From Actinomadura geliboluensis (GTDB taxonomy: Bacteria; Actinomycetota; Actinomycetes; Streptosporangiales; Streptosporangiaceae): 64,000 nt of DNA. The stretch covers positions 1-64,000 of the forward strand of contig NZ_VCKZ01000002.1 of the NCBI RefSeq assembly GCF_005889745.1. The letters are read 5' to 3'. Below the pieces are notes generated by a model. That model saw only the letters and a list, made by a program, of their open reading frames with translations, ran no database searches and had not been told where the DNA came from. This document shows, in pieces, positions 8,424 through 16,755 of the stretch; the first letter of the stretch is position 1, and each line of letters starts with the position of its first letter. The position numbers and the translations under genes were made by a program.

Positions 8424-9233
8424 TCATGCCGTGGAGGCGATGGCTTCCCCGGGCGCGGGCGCCTCCGGGTCCCCTTCGATCTCCGCCTCGATCCGGGCGC
8501 ACGCCTGCCGCATGTACCGGACGGTCCGGTCGAGTCCCGGCCCCACCAGGCTCGAGGGGCCATGCGTGGTGATGGTCATCGCGCCGAGCGGCGCGCCCGA
8601 CCGGCTCCGGATCGGGATGCCGATCGCGGTGATGGTCCGCTCGCACTCGCCCTTGGAGATCGACCAGCCGGTGCGCCTGACCCAGCCGATCCCGTCCATG
8701 AGCCGGTCGAACTCCGCGACCGAGACCGCGGTGTTCACGCCCTCGGCGAGGTACATCCTCTCCAGGTCGGGGTCAGCCAGCAGCGACAGCATCGCCTTGC
8801 CGCTGGCGGTCCGGTGGGCGGGCAGGACCGACCCGCGCCAGTCGTAGGTGCTGCCGGGCACGGTGGCGCTTGCCAGCACGCGGACCTCGCTCCTGACCCG
8901 GATCGCGAGGTTCGTCGAGTTCCCCACCAACTCGCCGAGGCGGCTCATGTGGGGCGCCGCGGTCCGGCGGAGGCCGCGGCTCCACGCGATGCCCGCCGCC
9001 CCGGCCGACATGGCCGGCCCGGGGACGTAGGCATGGGTCTCGTCCTGGACGAGGTAGTCGCGGTACACCAGGGTCTGGAGCAGCCGGTGCGCGCTGGACG
9101 CCGCCACGCCCAGCTCCTCCGCGGCGTCCGTCACCCGGATGCGGCCCTCGTCGCGGACGAGCTGGATGAGCCGGAGGCCGCGGTCGAGTGCGTTCGTGGG
9201 GTATGCCGGAGGCATTCTCTCCGAAGAGGACAT
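8424..9233 (-). CDS. IclR-family transcriptional regulator
   Basis: 269 residues. N-terminal winged helix (ALDRGLRLIQLVRDEGRIRVTD, then ELGVAASSAHRLLQTLVYRDYL) and C-terminal IclR effector domain (LRRTAAPHMSRLGELVG, VLPAHRTASGKAMLS). IclR members often control aromatic-acid catabolism. It is divergent from the O-demethylation operon starting at 9518 and convergent with the FAH gene. TAGGAGGATCGGG precedes the ATG and can be read as an AGGAGG ribosome site or as a TAGGAG -10 box giving a leaderless mRNA. A partial copy of the GACAGATTCG promoter motif lies at 9266-9288. Confidence 0.9.
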   Translation of the reverse strand: MSSSERMPPAYPTNALDRGLRLIQLVRDEGRIRVTDAAEELGVAASSAHRLLQTLVYRDYLVQDETHAYVPGPAMSAGAAGIAWSRGLRRTAAPHMSRLGELVGNSTNLAIRVRSEVRVLASATVPGSTYDWRGSVLPAHRTASGKAMLSLLADPDLERMYLAEGVNTAVSVAEFDRLMDGIGWVRRTGWSISKGECERTITAIGIPIRSRSGAPLGAMTITTHGPSSLVGPGLDRTVRYMRQACARIEAEIEGDPEAPAPGEAIASTA

Positions 9234-9265
9234 CCCGATCCTCCTACGAGCGGCCGGCCCCTCGA

Positions 9266-9288
9266 CCGAATCTGTCACGAGATAAGTA
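9266..9288 (-). promoter_or_regulatory. Partial copy of promoter motif B upstream of iclR
   Basis: In the direction of iclR transcription this reads ...TGACAGATTCGG, matching only the right half of the motif found at 43718, 43787, 47091 and 50448. TAGGAG follows 19 bases later (9246-9241). Confidence 0.35.
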
Positions 9289-9434
9289 CCTGGAAACTAC
9301 CGCGCCACCGGCGACACGGTCAACGTCGTCGCTGGTCACGAGCACGGTCGCGGCTGGCGCCGCGCACCGGCCAGGCGCCGCGAAAAGAGCCGGCCCATGA
9401 CAAAAGTAGGTGCCCAATGCGGGCGGCGGGCGGT

Positions 9435-9453
9435 GATTCTGCGATACCGAATC
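9435..9453. promoter_or_regulatory. Inverted repeat in the iclR / O-demethylation divergent region
   Basis: GATTC and GAATC arms separated by 9 bases (9435-9439 and 9449-9453), 65 bases before the MTHFR start. It could be an operator for the divergent IclR regulator. There is no other strong signal in 9234-9517 apart from the motif at 9266. Confidence 0.3.
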
Positions 9454-9517
9454 TCGCGCTCGGGGAAACCGTGCCGTCCTAACGTCGAGCCGAGCCGCTT
9501 TCAGGAGGTTGTGGACG

Positions 9518-10396
9518 GTGGAGCTCGACAGCATCGAACCCGAGAGAAGCGGACGCCGGACGGCTTTGGCGGACGGCTTCTCGCTGGAAATGACGGGCAA
9601 GGACGCCGGGGCATTGGTGGACGCGGCCGGGCTCATTCCGCCGGGGACACGGGTCAACGTGACATTCCTCGCCGGTGAGGACCTCGCGACGCGGGTGTCG
9701 GCGGCGCGGGCCGTGCGTGAGCGCGGACTGCGTCCCGTTCCGCACATCTCGGCCCGGCGCCTGCGCTCGGAGTCGGAGCTGGCGGAGTACCTCTCCGCGC
9801 TCGCCGAAGTGGGGGCGGCCGAGGAGATCTGTGTCGTCGGCGGTGACCCCGCCCGGCCCGCGGGTCCGTACGCGGACGCGCTGGCGGTCATCAGGTCGGG
9901 CGCGCTGGCGCGGTCCGGTGTCCGGCACGTCAGCGTCGCCGGCTACCCGGAGGGGCACCCGCACATCGACACGCCCACCCTATGGTGCGCGCTGGAGGAG
10001 AAGCACGCCGCCCTTTACCGGCAGTCGCTCGGCGCGACCGTGATCACGCAGTTCGGGTTCGACCCGGCGCCCGTCGTGGCCTGGCTGGACGAACTCCGGT
10101 ACCGCGGCGTCGACGCGCCCGTCCGAATCGGCGTGCCGGGACCCGCCGGCGTGAAGCGACTCCTGCGGTACGCGCGCCGGTTCGGCGTGCAGTCGTCGGC
10201 GGGGATCGTCCAGAAATACGGGTTCTCGTTGACGAACCTGCTGGGCACCGCTGGGCCCGGCCGCTTCATCAAAAGGCTACAAGAACAGATCGACCCCGTC
10301 CGGCACGGAGATGTCTCACTGCATTTCTACACCTTCGGCGGCATCCGCGTGACGGCCGAATGGGTGCGGGACGACGAATCGATGGTGACGCAATGA
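9518..10396 (+). CDS. Methylenetetrahydrofolate reductase family protein
   Basis: 292-residue TIM-barrel protein of the MTHFR/MetF family (FAD-dependent interconversion of 5-methyl- and 5,10-methylene-THF). Visible family blocks: PHISARRLRSESEL, VVGGDPARPAG, SVAGYPEGHP, QFGFD and RIGVPGPAGVKRLLRYARRFGV. The GTG at 9518 sits 9 bases after AGGAGG; the TTG at 9509 directly abuts AGGAGG and is rejected. The stop overlaps the purU ATG. Placed with purU and a LigM-like demethylase, it most likely oxidises the 5-methyl-THF made by demethylation, as MetF does beside LigM in Sphingobium (inference from that system). Confidence 0.85.
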   Translation: MELDSIEPERSGRRTALADGFSLEMTGKDAGALVDAAGLIPPGTRVNVTFLAGEDLATRVSAARAVRERGLRPVPHISARRLRSESELAEYLSALAEVGAAEEICVVGGDPARPAGPYADALAVIRSGALARSGVRHVSVAGYPEGHPHIDTPTLWCALEEKHAALYRQSLGATVITQFGFDPAPVVAWLDELRYRGVDAPVRIGVPGPAGVKRLLRYARRFGVQSSAGIVQKYGFSLTNLLGTAGPGRFIKRLQEQIDPVRHGDVSLHFYTFGGIRVTAEWVRDDESMVTQ

Positions 10397-11289
10397 GCCC
10401 TGTTCAGAGAATGGACACCGACCCGAACCTGCTTGCGCGGGACCGCGCGAGCCTCATGGTGTACGGCGACGACAAACCCGGAATCGTCGCCGCCCTGGCC
10501 GGAGTGCTCGCCCGCCACGGCGCGAACATCGTCGCGCTGGACCAGCACAGCGACAACCCGGAGGGCGGCGCGTTCTTCCAGCGGACCGTCGTACATGTCG
10601 CGGACCTCGCCGCGACCATTCCGGCGCTGGAGAAGGACCTCGCCGCCATTGTCGGCGAGGAGCTCGGGCTCCACTGGCGGCTTCGAGACCTCTCCGTCCC
10701 GCCGCGGGTCGCCGTCCTCGCCTCGAAATCGGACCACTGCCTGCTCGACCTGCTGTGGCGGCAGCGGCGCGGCGAACTGCCGATGACCGTCCCGATGGTG
10801 ATCTCCAACCATTCCGACGTCGCCGACGACGTGCGCTTCTTCGGCATCCCGTTCTTCCACGTGCCGGCCCGAGGGCGGGACAAGTCGGCCGCCGAGATGG
10901 AGATCGTCAAGCTGGTCGCCGGCAATGTCGACCTGATCGTCCTCGCCCGGTACATGCAGATCCTGACCGGGTCGTTCATCAACGAGGTCGGGGTGCCGAT
11001 CATCAATATCCACCATTCCTTCCTCCCGGCGTTCATCGGCGCCGGCCCTTACCAGAAGGCCAAGGAGCGCGGCGTCAAGCTCGTCGGCGCGACCGCGCAC
11101 TACGTCACCGAGGACCTCGACGAGGGCCCGATCATCGAGCAGGACGTGATCCGCGTCTCGCACGCCGACACGGTCGCCGAACTGACCAGGCGCGGCGCGG
11201 ACATCGAGCGCCAGGTGCTGGCCCGGGCCGTGCTGTGGCATCTCCAGGACCGCGTGATCCGGCACGGGAACCGGACGATCGTCTTCTGA
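10393..11289 (+). CDS. purU: Formyltetrahydrofolate deformylase
   Basis: 298 residues: an N-terminal ACT domain (SLMVYGDDKPGIVAALAGVL, about 18-95) and a C-terminal formyl-transferase-fold hydrolase with PPRVAVLASKSDHCLLDLL, the Asn-His dyad in INIHHSFLP and the Asp of TEDLDEGPII. PurU hydrolyses 10-formyl-THF to THF and formate. ATGA overlap with the MTHFR gene. In this operon it would regenerate THF after one-carbon oxidation, releasing the methyl carbon as formate. Confidence 0.92.
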   Translation: MSPVQRMDTDPNLLARDRASLMVYGDDKPGIVAALAGVLARHGANIVALDQHSDNPEGGAFFQRTVVHVADLAATIPALEKDLAAIVGEELGLHWRLRDLSVPPRVAVLASKSDHCLLDLLWRQRRGELPMTVPMVISNHSDVADDVRFFGIPFFHVPARGRDKSAAEMEIVKLVAGNVDLIVLARYMQILTGSFINEVGVPIINIHHSFLPAFIGAGPYQKAKERGVKLVGATAHYVTEDLDEGPIIEQDVIRVSHADTVAELTRRGADIERQVLARAVLWHLQDRVIRHGNRTIVF

Positions 11290-11329
11290 CCGGCCGCCGC
11301 CGGCGGCGATATCGAGAACAGGAGCTCGA

Positions 11330-12757
11330 ATGGAAACGGGAAACGGAAAGTCTCTCCAGGACCTGGTCGACGAGACCCCCGATCTGGTCGACTACTTCTA
11401 CAACGAGACCATCGCCCCGCATTTCCGCGCGCGGACCAGCCTGACCGCCGCGTTCATCCCTCCGGACTTCACCAACTGGCGGGACGAGCAGCGGGCCTGG
11501 CGGGAGACCGCGATCCTGTTCGATCAGTCGCACCACATGCCCGAACTTTTCCTCAAAGGCCCCGACGCGCTGCGCCTCCTGACACGCGTCGGCATCAACA
11601 GCTTCGCGGACTTCACCCCCGACCGGGCCAAGCAGCTCGTCGTGTGCACGCCCCGCGGGCACATCATCGGGGACTGCATCGTCTACTGCCTCGGCGAGAA
11701 CGACTTCGAGCTCGTCAGCGGAATGAGCGTGCTGAACTGGGTCGAATACCAGGCGGTTACGGGAGGATTCGACGTCTCCATCGAGCGCGACGCGCCGACC
11801 CCTTACAACCCGAAGGGACGGCGGGTCCGCTACCGCTTCCAGCTGGACGGTCCGAACGCGGGGAAGATCTTCGACGAGGTCACGGAGGGGACGACGCCGG
11901 AGATCCCGTTCTTCCGGACCGCGCGGGTGACGATCTCCGGCAGCCAGGTCCTGGTGTTGCGGCACGGCATGGCCGGCCATCAGGGCGTGGAACTGTCGGG
12001 CCCCTATGACGAGCTCGGCACCGTCCGATCAGCCATCCTCGCCGCGGGGGAGAAACACGGGATGGTCCAGGGCGGCACCCGCTCGTACTTCAGCACGATC
12101 TTCGAGAGCGGATGGATCGCCTACCCGCTCCCCGGCATTTTCACGGGCGAGGAGCTGCGCGGATTCAGGGAATGGCTCCCCGCGGAGAGCTGGGAGGGGA
12201 ACACGCAGCTCGGCGGCAGCTTCTGCTCGTCCGATATCGAGGACTACTACGTCACGCCCTGGAACCTGGGATACGACCGCTTCCTGAAGTTCGACCACGA
12301 CTTCATCGGCCGTCCGGCGCTGGAGAGCATGGCCGGCGGACCGCACCGCAGGAGGGTGACCCTCGCCTGGAACAAGGAGGACGTCCTTCGCGTGATGGGC
12401 TCCCAGTTCGGGTCGGGCCCCAGGTACAAGTCGATCGAGTTCCCGACCGCGTTCTACGGGTTCCCGCATTTCGACGAGGTCCGCGGAAAGGACGGCCGCA
12501 TGGCGGGCCTTTCCTGCCACTGCGGATACAACGGCAACGAGGGTGTGGCCCTTTCCCTGGCCATGCTGGACGAGGAGCACGCCGTTCCCGGTACCGAGGT
12601 CGTCCTCACCTGGGGCGAACCGAACGGCGGCTCCCGGAAGCCGCACGTCGAACGGCACGAGCAGGTGCAGATCCGCGCGACCGTCGGGCCGGTGCCGTAC
12701 TCGAAGCACGTTCGCGAAGTGCAGCGCGCCGCAGTGGGCGGCCTTCGGAGGCCGTAG
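11330..12757 (+). CDS. LigM/DesA-like THF-dependent aromatic O-demethylase (GcvT family)
   Basis: 475 residues, close to the length of LigM (about 470) and longer than GcvT or DmdA (about 370). It has the GcvT-fold organisation (ILFDQSHHMPELFLKGPDALRLL, TPRGHIIGD, HGMAGHQGVELSGP, ESWEGNTQLGGSF, DHDFIGRPALE) and a C-terminal barrel (VVLTWGEPNG, KPHVERHEQVQIRATVG). LigM transfers the methyl of vanillate or 3-O-methylgallate to THF. The preceding MTHFR and PurU genes form the matching one-carbon disposal route, which supports an O-demethylase rather than a glycine-cleavage role. Which methoxy-aromatic is used is unknown. A broken piece of a close relative lies at 48774-48880. Confidence 0.8.
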   Translation: METGNGKSLQDLVDETPDLVDYFYNETIAPHFRARTSLTAAFIPPDFTNWRDEQRAWRETAILFDQSHHMPELFLKGPDALRLLTRVGINSFADFTPDRAKQLVVCTPRGHIIGDCIVYCLGENDFELVSGMSVLNWVEYQAVTGGFDVSIERDAPTPYNPKGRRVRYRFQLDGPNAGKIFDEVTEGTTPEIPFFRTARVTISGSQVLVLRHGMAGHQGVELSGPYDELGTVRSAILAAGEKHGMVQGGTRSYFSTIFESGWIAYPLPGIFTGEELRGFREWLPAESWEGNTQLGGSFCSSDIEDYYVTPWNLGYDRFLKFDHDFIGRPALESMAGGPHRRRVTLAWNKEDVLRVMGSQFGSGPRYKSIEFPTAFYGFPHFDEVRGKDGRMAGLSCHCGYNGNEGVALSLAMLDEEHAVPGTEVVLTWGEPNGGSRKPHVERHEQVQIRATVGPVPYSKHVREVQRAAVGGLRRP

Positions 12758-12890
12758 CGTTCGCGGAAGTAGCCGCAGGCGCCATCCCCGGTCCGAGTTC
12801 GTGGCGTCGAGATGATGGATCTCGGGGTACGAGTTGGGCTCCGCCCAGGCCGGGGCTAATGCTGCTGGCAGACGGCCCGATGAGCTCACC

Positions 12891-13360
12891 TCACGCGATG
12901 TCCTCCACGACGAGCCGGTCGTCAGGCACGTTGTGGGCGTCCATGGCCTGGAAGAGTTCGTGCTGGGCGGCGGTAGCGGCCCTTCAAGGTGAGCGATGTC
13001 GGCGGGGGAGAACTCGCGGTGGGTCGCGGCCACCCGTTCGACGCGTCCGTCCGGCAGGAGCAGGGCGACCGCCGCCCAGTCACCGAGCGTGGGCACCGCC
13101 GGCCGGACCAGCAGCCGCAGCACCTCGTTCGCGTCCCGGGTGGACGACAGCACGGTGGTGATCTCGGCGACCAGAGCCAGCCGGGAGTTGGCCCGCCGCG
13201 CCTGCTTCGTCCGGTCGTGCCGCCCCCGCTCGATCCGGAGTCGCCCGGTCGCGTCCTGCAGCACGGTGACCGCTCCGGTCACCGCACCGGCTCCGCAGCC
13301 CTCGGTTCCCGGCTCGTCGGCGTAGATCGGAGCGGATGCCCAGGTCCGCGCCGACCCGGT
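12891..13360 (-). pseudogene. Remnant of a PAS-GAF sensor (SpoIIE/PP2C-type) gene
   Basis: On the minus strand, about 13360-12975 reads as the end of a PAS domain (APIYADEPG..., GAVTVLQDATGRLRIER) followed by the start of a GAF domain (RLALVAEITTVLSSTRD, then RLLVRPAVPTLGDWAAVALL). The frame is then lost; after a shift it reads AAQHELFQAMDAHNVPDDRL before a stop at 12891. No phosphatase domain remains. This resembles N-terminal parts of actinobacterial anti-sigma-regulatory phosphatases. Called a pseudogene because of the frame changes and missing ends. Confidence 0.45.
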
Positions 13361-13783
13361 CGTGCGGCTGCCCGCTCATCTGTTCCTCCTGGTCGGACGT
13401 CACGATCACTGCCCCTCGCGGCCGCCGGAACACCTCGGTCCCGTAGATGCGCGGGCCGATCTGCCGCCGGTCCGCTCCCCGAAGGCGTCCCCGGTACCGG
13501 TGCACTGCGCGGTCGCGTCCGCTCGGCCGGTTCAGGAGACGATCAGAGAGACGACGGCGCTGACCGCGCAGACGCGGTCGGCGCGCGGGGCCGGCTCGCA
13601 CTGTGGGCGCTGCCCATGGAGCCGAGTGGCGTGGCAATCGTAGGTGGGACCGTGGCCGAGGCTGAGGCTGCCTTCACGCCGTCGGCTCGCCGTTACGCCA
13701 GGGCAGCGGGATCCGCGCCCACGTCAGATGAAAGGGGATCTCGAAATGTCGTCCGGCGGCCGACGGCCGAGCCGATGAGTAAC

Positions 13784-13821
13784 TTGATACCGTTATGGAT
13801 AACTGTCCATTTCACTAACGG
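13784..13821 (+). promoter_or_regulatory. Promoter and nested dyad operator upstream of the second padR
   Basis: TTGATA (13784-13789) could be a -35 box. Overlapping it is a nested inverted repeat: outer arms CCGTTA (13790-13795) and TAACGG (13816-13821), inner arms TGGA (13796-13799) and TCCA (13806-13809). Nine bases separate it from the ATG at 13830, so PadR bound here would block its own transcription. Confidence 0.45.
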
Positions 13822-13829
13822 GGACGTCG

Positions 13830-14459
13830 ATGTCGCTGCGCCACGCCCTTCTCGCCACGCTGACCGCCCAGCCCATGACCGGGTACGAGCTGGTCAAGTA
13901 CTTCGACGGGAGCGTTGCGTACGTGTGGAGCGCGCCGCACAGCCAGATCTATCCGGAGTTGCGCCGGATGGAGCGCGACGGGCTCGTCACGGTCGAGGTC
14001 GTGCCGCGCGGCGAGCGGGCGGAGAAGCGGGTCTACTCGATCAATGAGGCGGGCCTGGCCGAGCTTCAGCGGTGGGAGCAGGCGCCGATCCCTTACCAGT
14101 CCGATCGGGACCCCTACCGCTTGAAGGTCGCGCATTTCGAGCAGTCGACGTACGAGGCGGCGCGCAGCCAGCTCGAGGCGCACCTGCACCACTTCACCCG
14201 GGCGCTGCGGGAGTGGGAGCAGATACTGGCCGACATCGACGCCCGCCGTGTGTCGCTGTTGCGCCGGCGGTTGGGGCAGCGTCCGGAGGAGGAGCACGAG
14301 GCGATCATCGCCTTCCGCAAGCTCGCCTTTCGGGGCGAGGTCCTCAAGGCCCGGGCCGAAATCGCTTGGGCGGAGGAGGGACTGGCCGTGCTGGACGAGC
14401 TGCAGGCCAAGGGCGTTCCGCTGCGCGGGGAGGAGTTCGCCAAGCCGGCCGGGCACTGA
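13830..14459 (+). CDS. PadR-family transcriptional regulator (paralogue of 3797-4414)
   Basis: 209 residues with the same architecture as the PadR at 3797-4414: winged helix (MTGYELVKYFDGSVAY, SQIYPELRRMERDGLV, PRGERAEKRVYSI) plus Vir_act_alpha_C dimerisation helices. ATG follows GGGGACG. It converges on the molybdenum-hydroxylase large subunit gene and follows the O-demethylation genes, so it may sense a phenolic intermediate of this supercluster. Autoregulation is suggested by the dyad at 13790-13821. Confidence 0.88.
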   Translation: MSLRHALLATLTAQPMTGYELVKYFDGSVAYVWSAPHSQIYPELRRMERDGLVTVEVVPRGERAEKRVYSINEAGLAELQRWEQAPIPYQSDRDPYRLKVAHFEQSTYEAARSQLEAHLHHFTRALREWEQILADIDARRVSLLRRRLGQRPEEEHEAIIAFRKLAFRGEVLKARAEIAWAEEGLAVLDELQAKGVPLRGEEFAKPAGH

Positions 14460-14523
14460 ACCACGGCGCGCGGCCCGAGCGCCTCGTCGAGCTCCGGCCG
14501 CACGCCGCGGGTGACCGGCCGCG

Positions 14524-16755
14524 TCAGCGGAGCAACGCGCGGACCCGGCCGGGGGTGAGCGGCAGGCGGGTGACCGTCGCGTCCTCCCCGAGCGCGTCCG
14601 CCACCGCGTTGGCCACCGCCGCCGGGGTGGCGACCATCCCCGACTCGCCGACGCCTTTGGCGCCGAGCGGGTTGGACTGGGGCGGGCGGTGCTCGATCAA
14701 GATCGTCTCGATGTCCGGCAACTCGGACGCCGTGGGCATCCGGTAGTCGCCGAACGTCGTGGACAGCGGCTGCCCCTGCGAGTCATAGAGGAGTTCCTCC
14801 AGGAGCGTGCCGCCGATCCCTTGGGACGCGGCCCCGGCGAGCTGACCGCGTACCAGGGCCGGGTTGATGGCCCGTCCGACGTCGTGCATGACGATGTGGC
14901 GCAGCACCCGCACCCGCCCGGTGGGGCGGTCGACCGCGACGACGGAGAGCGCACCGCCGAAGGAGAACGTCGGGTGGGGCTTGTCGAAGCGGCCGCGTCC
15001 CTCGCCCACCTTCCCGACCGGAAGCGAGACTCCGGCGACGTGCACGGAGCCCTGCCCGAACTCGACGGCGTCCGCGTCGGCGCCCAGCGCCTCGGCGGCC
15101 CTGTTGCGCAGGTCGCGCGCGGCAAGCAGGGCGGCGTTCCCCGCGACCGGCGTCGATCGGCTCGCGAAGGCTCCGAAGCCCATGGGCACATCATCGGTGT
15201 CGGAAAAGGCGACCCGCACGTCTTCCACGGGGACGCGCAGGACATCCGCGACGATCTGTGCGAACACCGTCTCGATGCCCTGCCCGAGGGAGCCCGCCCC
15301 GATGTGGACGGTGAACCCCCCGGCGGGGCCCGGAACGACACGTGCCTCCTCGAACGGTCCGATCGCTCCGATCTCGATGTAGACGGCGAGGCCGAGGCCC
15401 ACGCACTCCCCGGCGGCTCTGCGGGCGGTGACCTCGCGCCTGAGGCGGGCATAGTCGGCGGCGTCCAGCAGGGTGTCGAGCGCTGCCGGATAGTCTCCGC
15501 TCTCGTAGACGATGGCGGGGACGGCGGATCCTTCGCCCATGGCGAACGTGAAAGGCATCGCCGCGGCCGGGATCAGGTTACGCCGCCGCAGCTCGGCAGG
15601 GTCCAGCCCGACACGGCCGGCGAGCATGTCGAGCAACCGCTCCCGGGCGAACGTCACCTCGGTCATGCCAGGCCCCCGGTAGGTGCCGACCGGTGTGCGG
15701 TTGGTGATGACGCCGGTCGATTCGACGGAGAACGCCTCCCACCGGTAGGGGCCGGCGACCTGCTGTGCGGGCAGCAGTTCGGGCAGGATGCCCTGCGACC
15801 GGACGTAGCCGCCGTGGTCGGCCCAGGCCCGGTCGCGGAAGGCGAGGAGCCGGCCGTCCGACGTCGCGGCGATCTCGAGCTCGTGCTCCTGCTCGCGCGC
15901 GTGGTTGGTGGCGACGAAGTGCTCGGCGCGGTCCTCGACCCATTTCACCGGGCGGCGCAGGCGGAGCGCGAGATGGGCGACCAGGAAGTCCTCGGGGTAG
16001 GCCTCGCCCCGCACGCCGAAGCCGCCGCCGACGTTCACCTCCGCGACCCGGATCCGCTCGGCTTCGATGCCGAGCATCCGCGCCAGGGCCTGCCGGACCG
16101 AGTGCTTGACCTTGGCGCCGCCCCACAGCGTGAGGCGCCCGGTGACCTCGTCGACCTCCGCGAGAAGCCCCCGGGTCTCCATCGGCACCGCGGTGTGCCG
16201 GTGCATCCGGAACCGCTCCCGGACGACGATGTCGGCGGCGTCGAACGCGGCGTCGACGTCGCCGTGCCGGAGCGGCACGGTGTTGACTACGTTCGTCCCC
16301 GCTTCGGGGTGGATCGGCTCGGCCGTCAGCGCCTCCGTGAGGTCGGTGACGGGGTCCAGTTCGTCCAGGTCGACGTCGACCAGTTCGGCCGCGTCCTCGG
16401 CGATGTAGGGGTCGGTCGCGACGACCGCGGCGATCGGCTCGCCGACGTACCGGACGACCCCGCGCGCGAGTGGCGGCTGCAGGAAGCGGTTGGCTTCGGG
16501 GGTCTCGAACATCGGCAGCCGGATGGGGATCCGGACGTCCGGCAGGTCATCGGCGGTGAGCACGGTCACCACGCCCGGATGTCCGGCGGCCTCGGTCACG
16601 TCGATCCCGGTGATCCGCGCGTGCGCCACGGGGCTGCGCACGACACGGACGTGGACCTCGCCCTCGCGGTGAAGGTCGGCCACGTACTGCGCTGTGCCGG
16701 CGAGGAGCGCCGCGTTGGCCGTTCTCCGCACGTCGCTGCCGATGATGCCGGTCAT
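14524..16755 (-). CDS. Molybdenum hydroxylase large subunit (CoxL-like form II, xanthine dehydrogenase family)
   Basis: 743 residues; binds the molybdopterin-cytosine-dinucleotide cofactor. Visible motifs: NVGGGFGVRGE (Mo-site Gln/Gly loop), the active-site loop GTYRGPGM and the catalytic glutamate in GAKGVGESG near the C-terminus. True CO dehydrogenase carries an AYxCSFR loop; here YRGPGM resembles form II, so CO is not the expected substrate. An N-heterocycle, aldehyde or purine-like substrate is more likely. The ATG overlaps the stop of the FAD subunit gene. Third gene of the S-M-L operon read from 18130. Confidence 0.9.
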   Translation of the reverse strand: MTGIIGSDVRRTANAALLAGTAQYVADLHREGEVHVRVVRSPVAHARITGIDVTEAAGHPGVVTVLTADDLPDVRIPIRLPMFETPEANRFLQPPLARGVVRYVGEPIAAVVATDPYIAEDAAELVDVDLDELDPVTDLTEALTAEPIHPEAGTNVVNTVPLRHGDVDAAFDAADIVVRERFRMHRHTAVPMETRGLLAEVDEVTGRLTLWGGAKVKHSVRQALARMLGIEAERIRVAEVNVGGGFGVRGEAYPEDFLVAHLALRLRRPVKWVEDRAEHFVATNHAREQEHELEIAATSDGRLLAFRDRAWADHGGYVRSQGILPELLPAQQVAGPYRWEAFSVESTGVITNRTPVGTYRGPGMTEVTFARERLLDMLAGRVGLDPAELRRRNLIPAAAMPFTFAMGEGSAVPAIVYESGDYPAALDTLLDAADYARLRREVTARRAAGECVGLGLAVYIEIGAIGPFEEARVVPGPAGGFTVHIGAGSLGQGIETVFAQIVADVLRVPVEDVRVAFSDTDDVPMGFGAFASRSTPVAGNAALLAARDLRNRAAEALGADADAVEFGQGSVHVAGVSLPVGKVGEGRGRFDKPHPTFSFGGALSVVAVDRPTGRVRVLRHIVMHDVGRAINPALVRGQLAGAASQGIGGTLLEELLYDSQGQPLSTTFGDYRMPTASELPDIETILIEHRPPQSNPLGAKGVGESGMVATPAAVANAVADALGEDATVTRLPLTPGRVRALLR

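Larger units (their letters stand above)
12758..13829. other. Non-coding/degraded stretch between O-demethylase and PadR genes
   Basis: About 1.07 kb without an intact gene. It contains a minus-strand PAS-GAF remnant (12891-13360) and, at its right end, the PadR promoter/operator (13784-13821). Nothing else is recognisable. Confidence 0.6.

Noticed and set aside
14524-16755. Carbon monoxide dehydrogenase
   Set aside because: The large subunit lacks the AYxCSFR active-site loop of form I enzymes and has GTYRGPGM instead.
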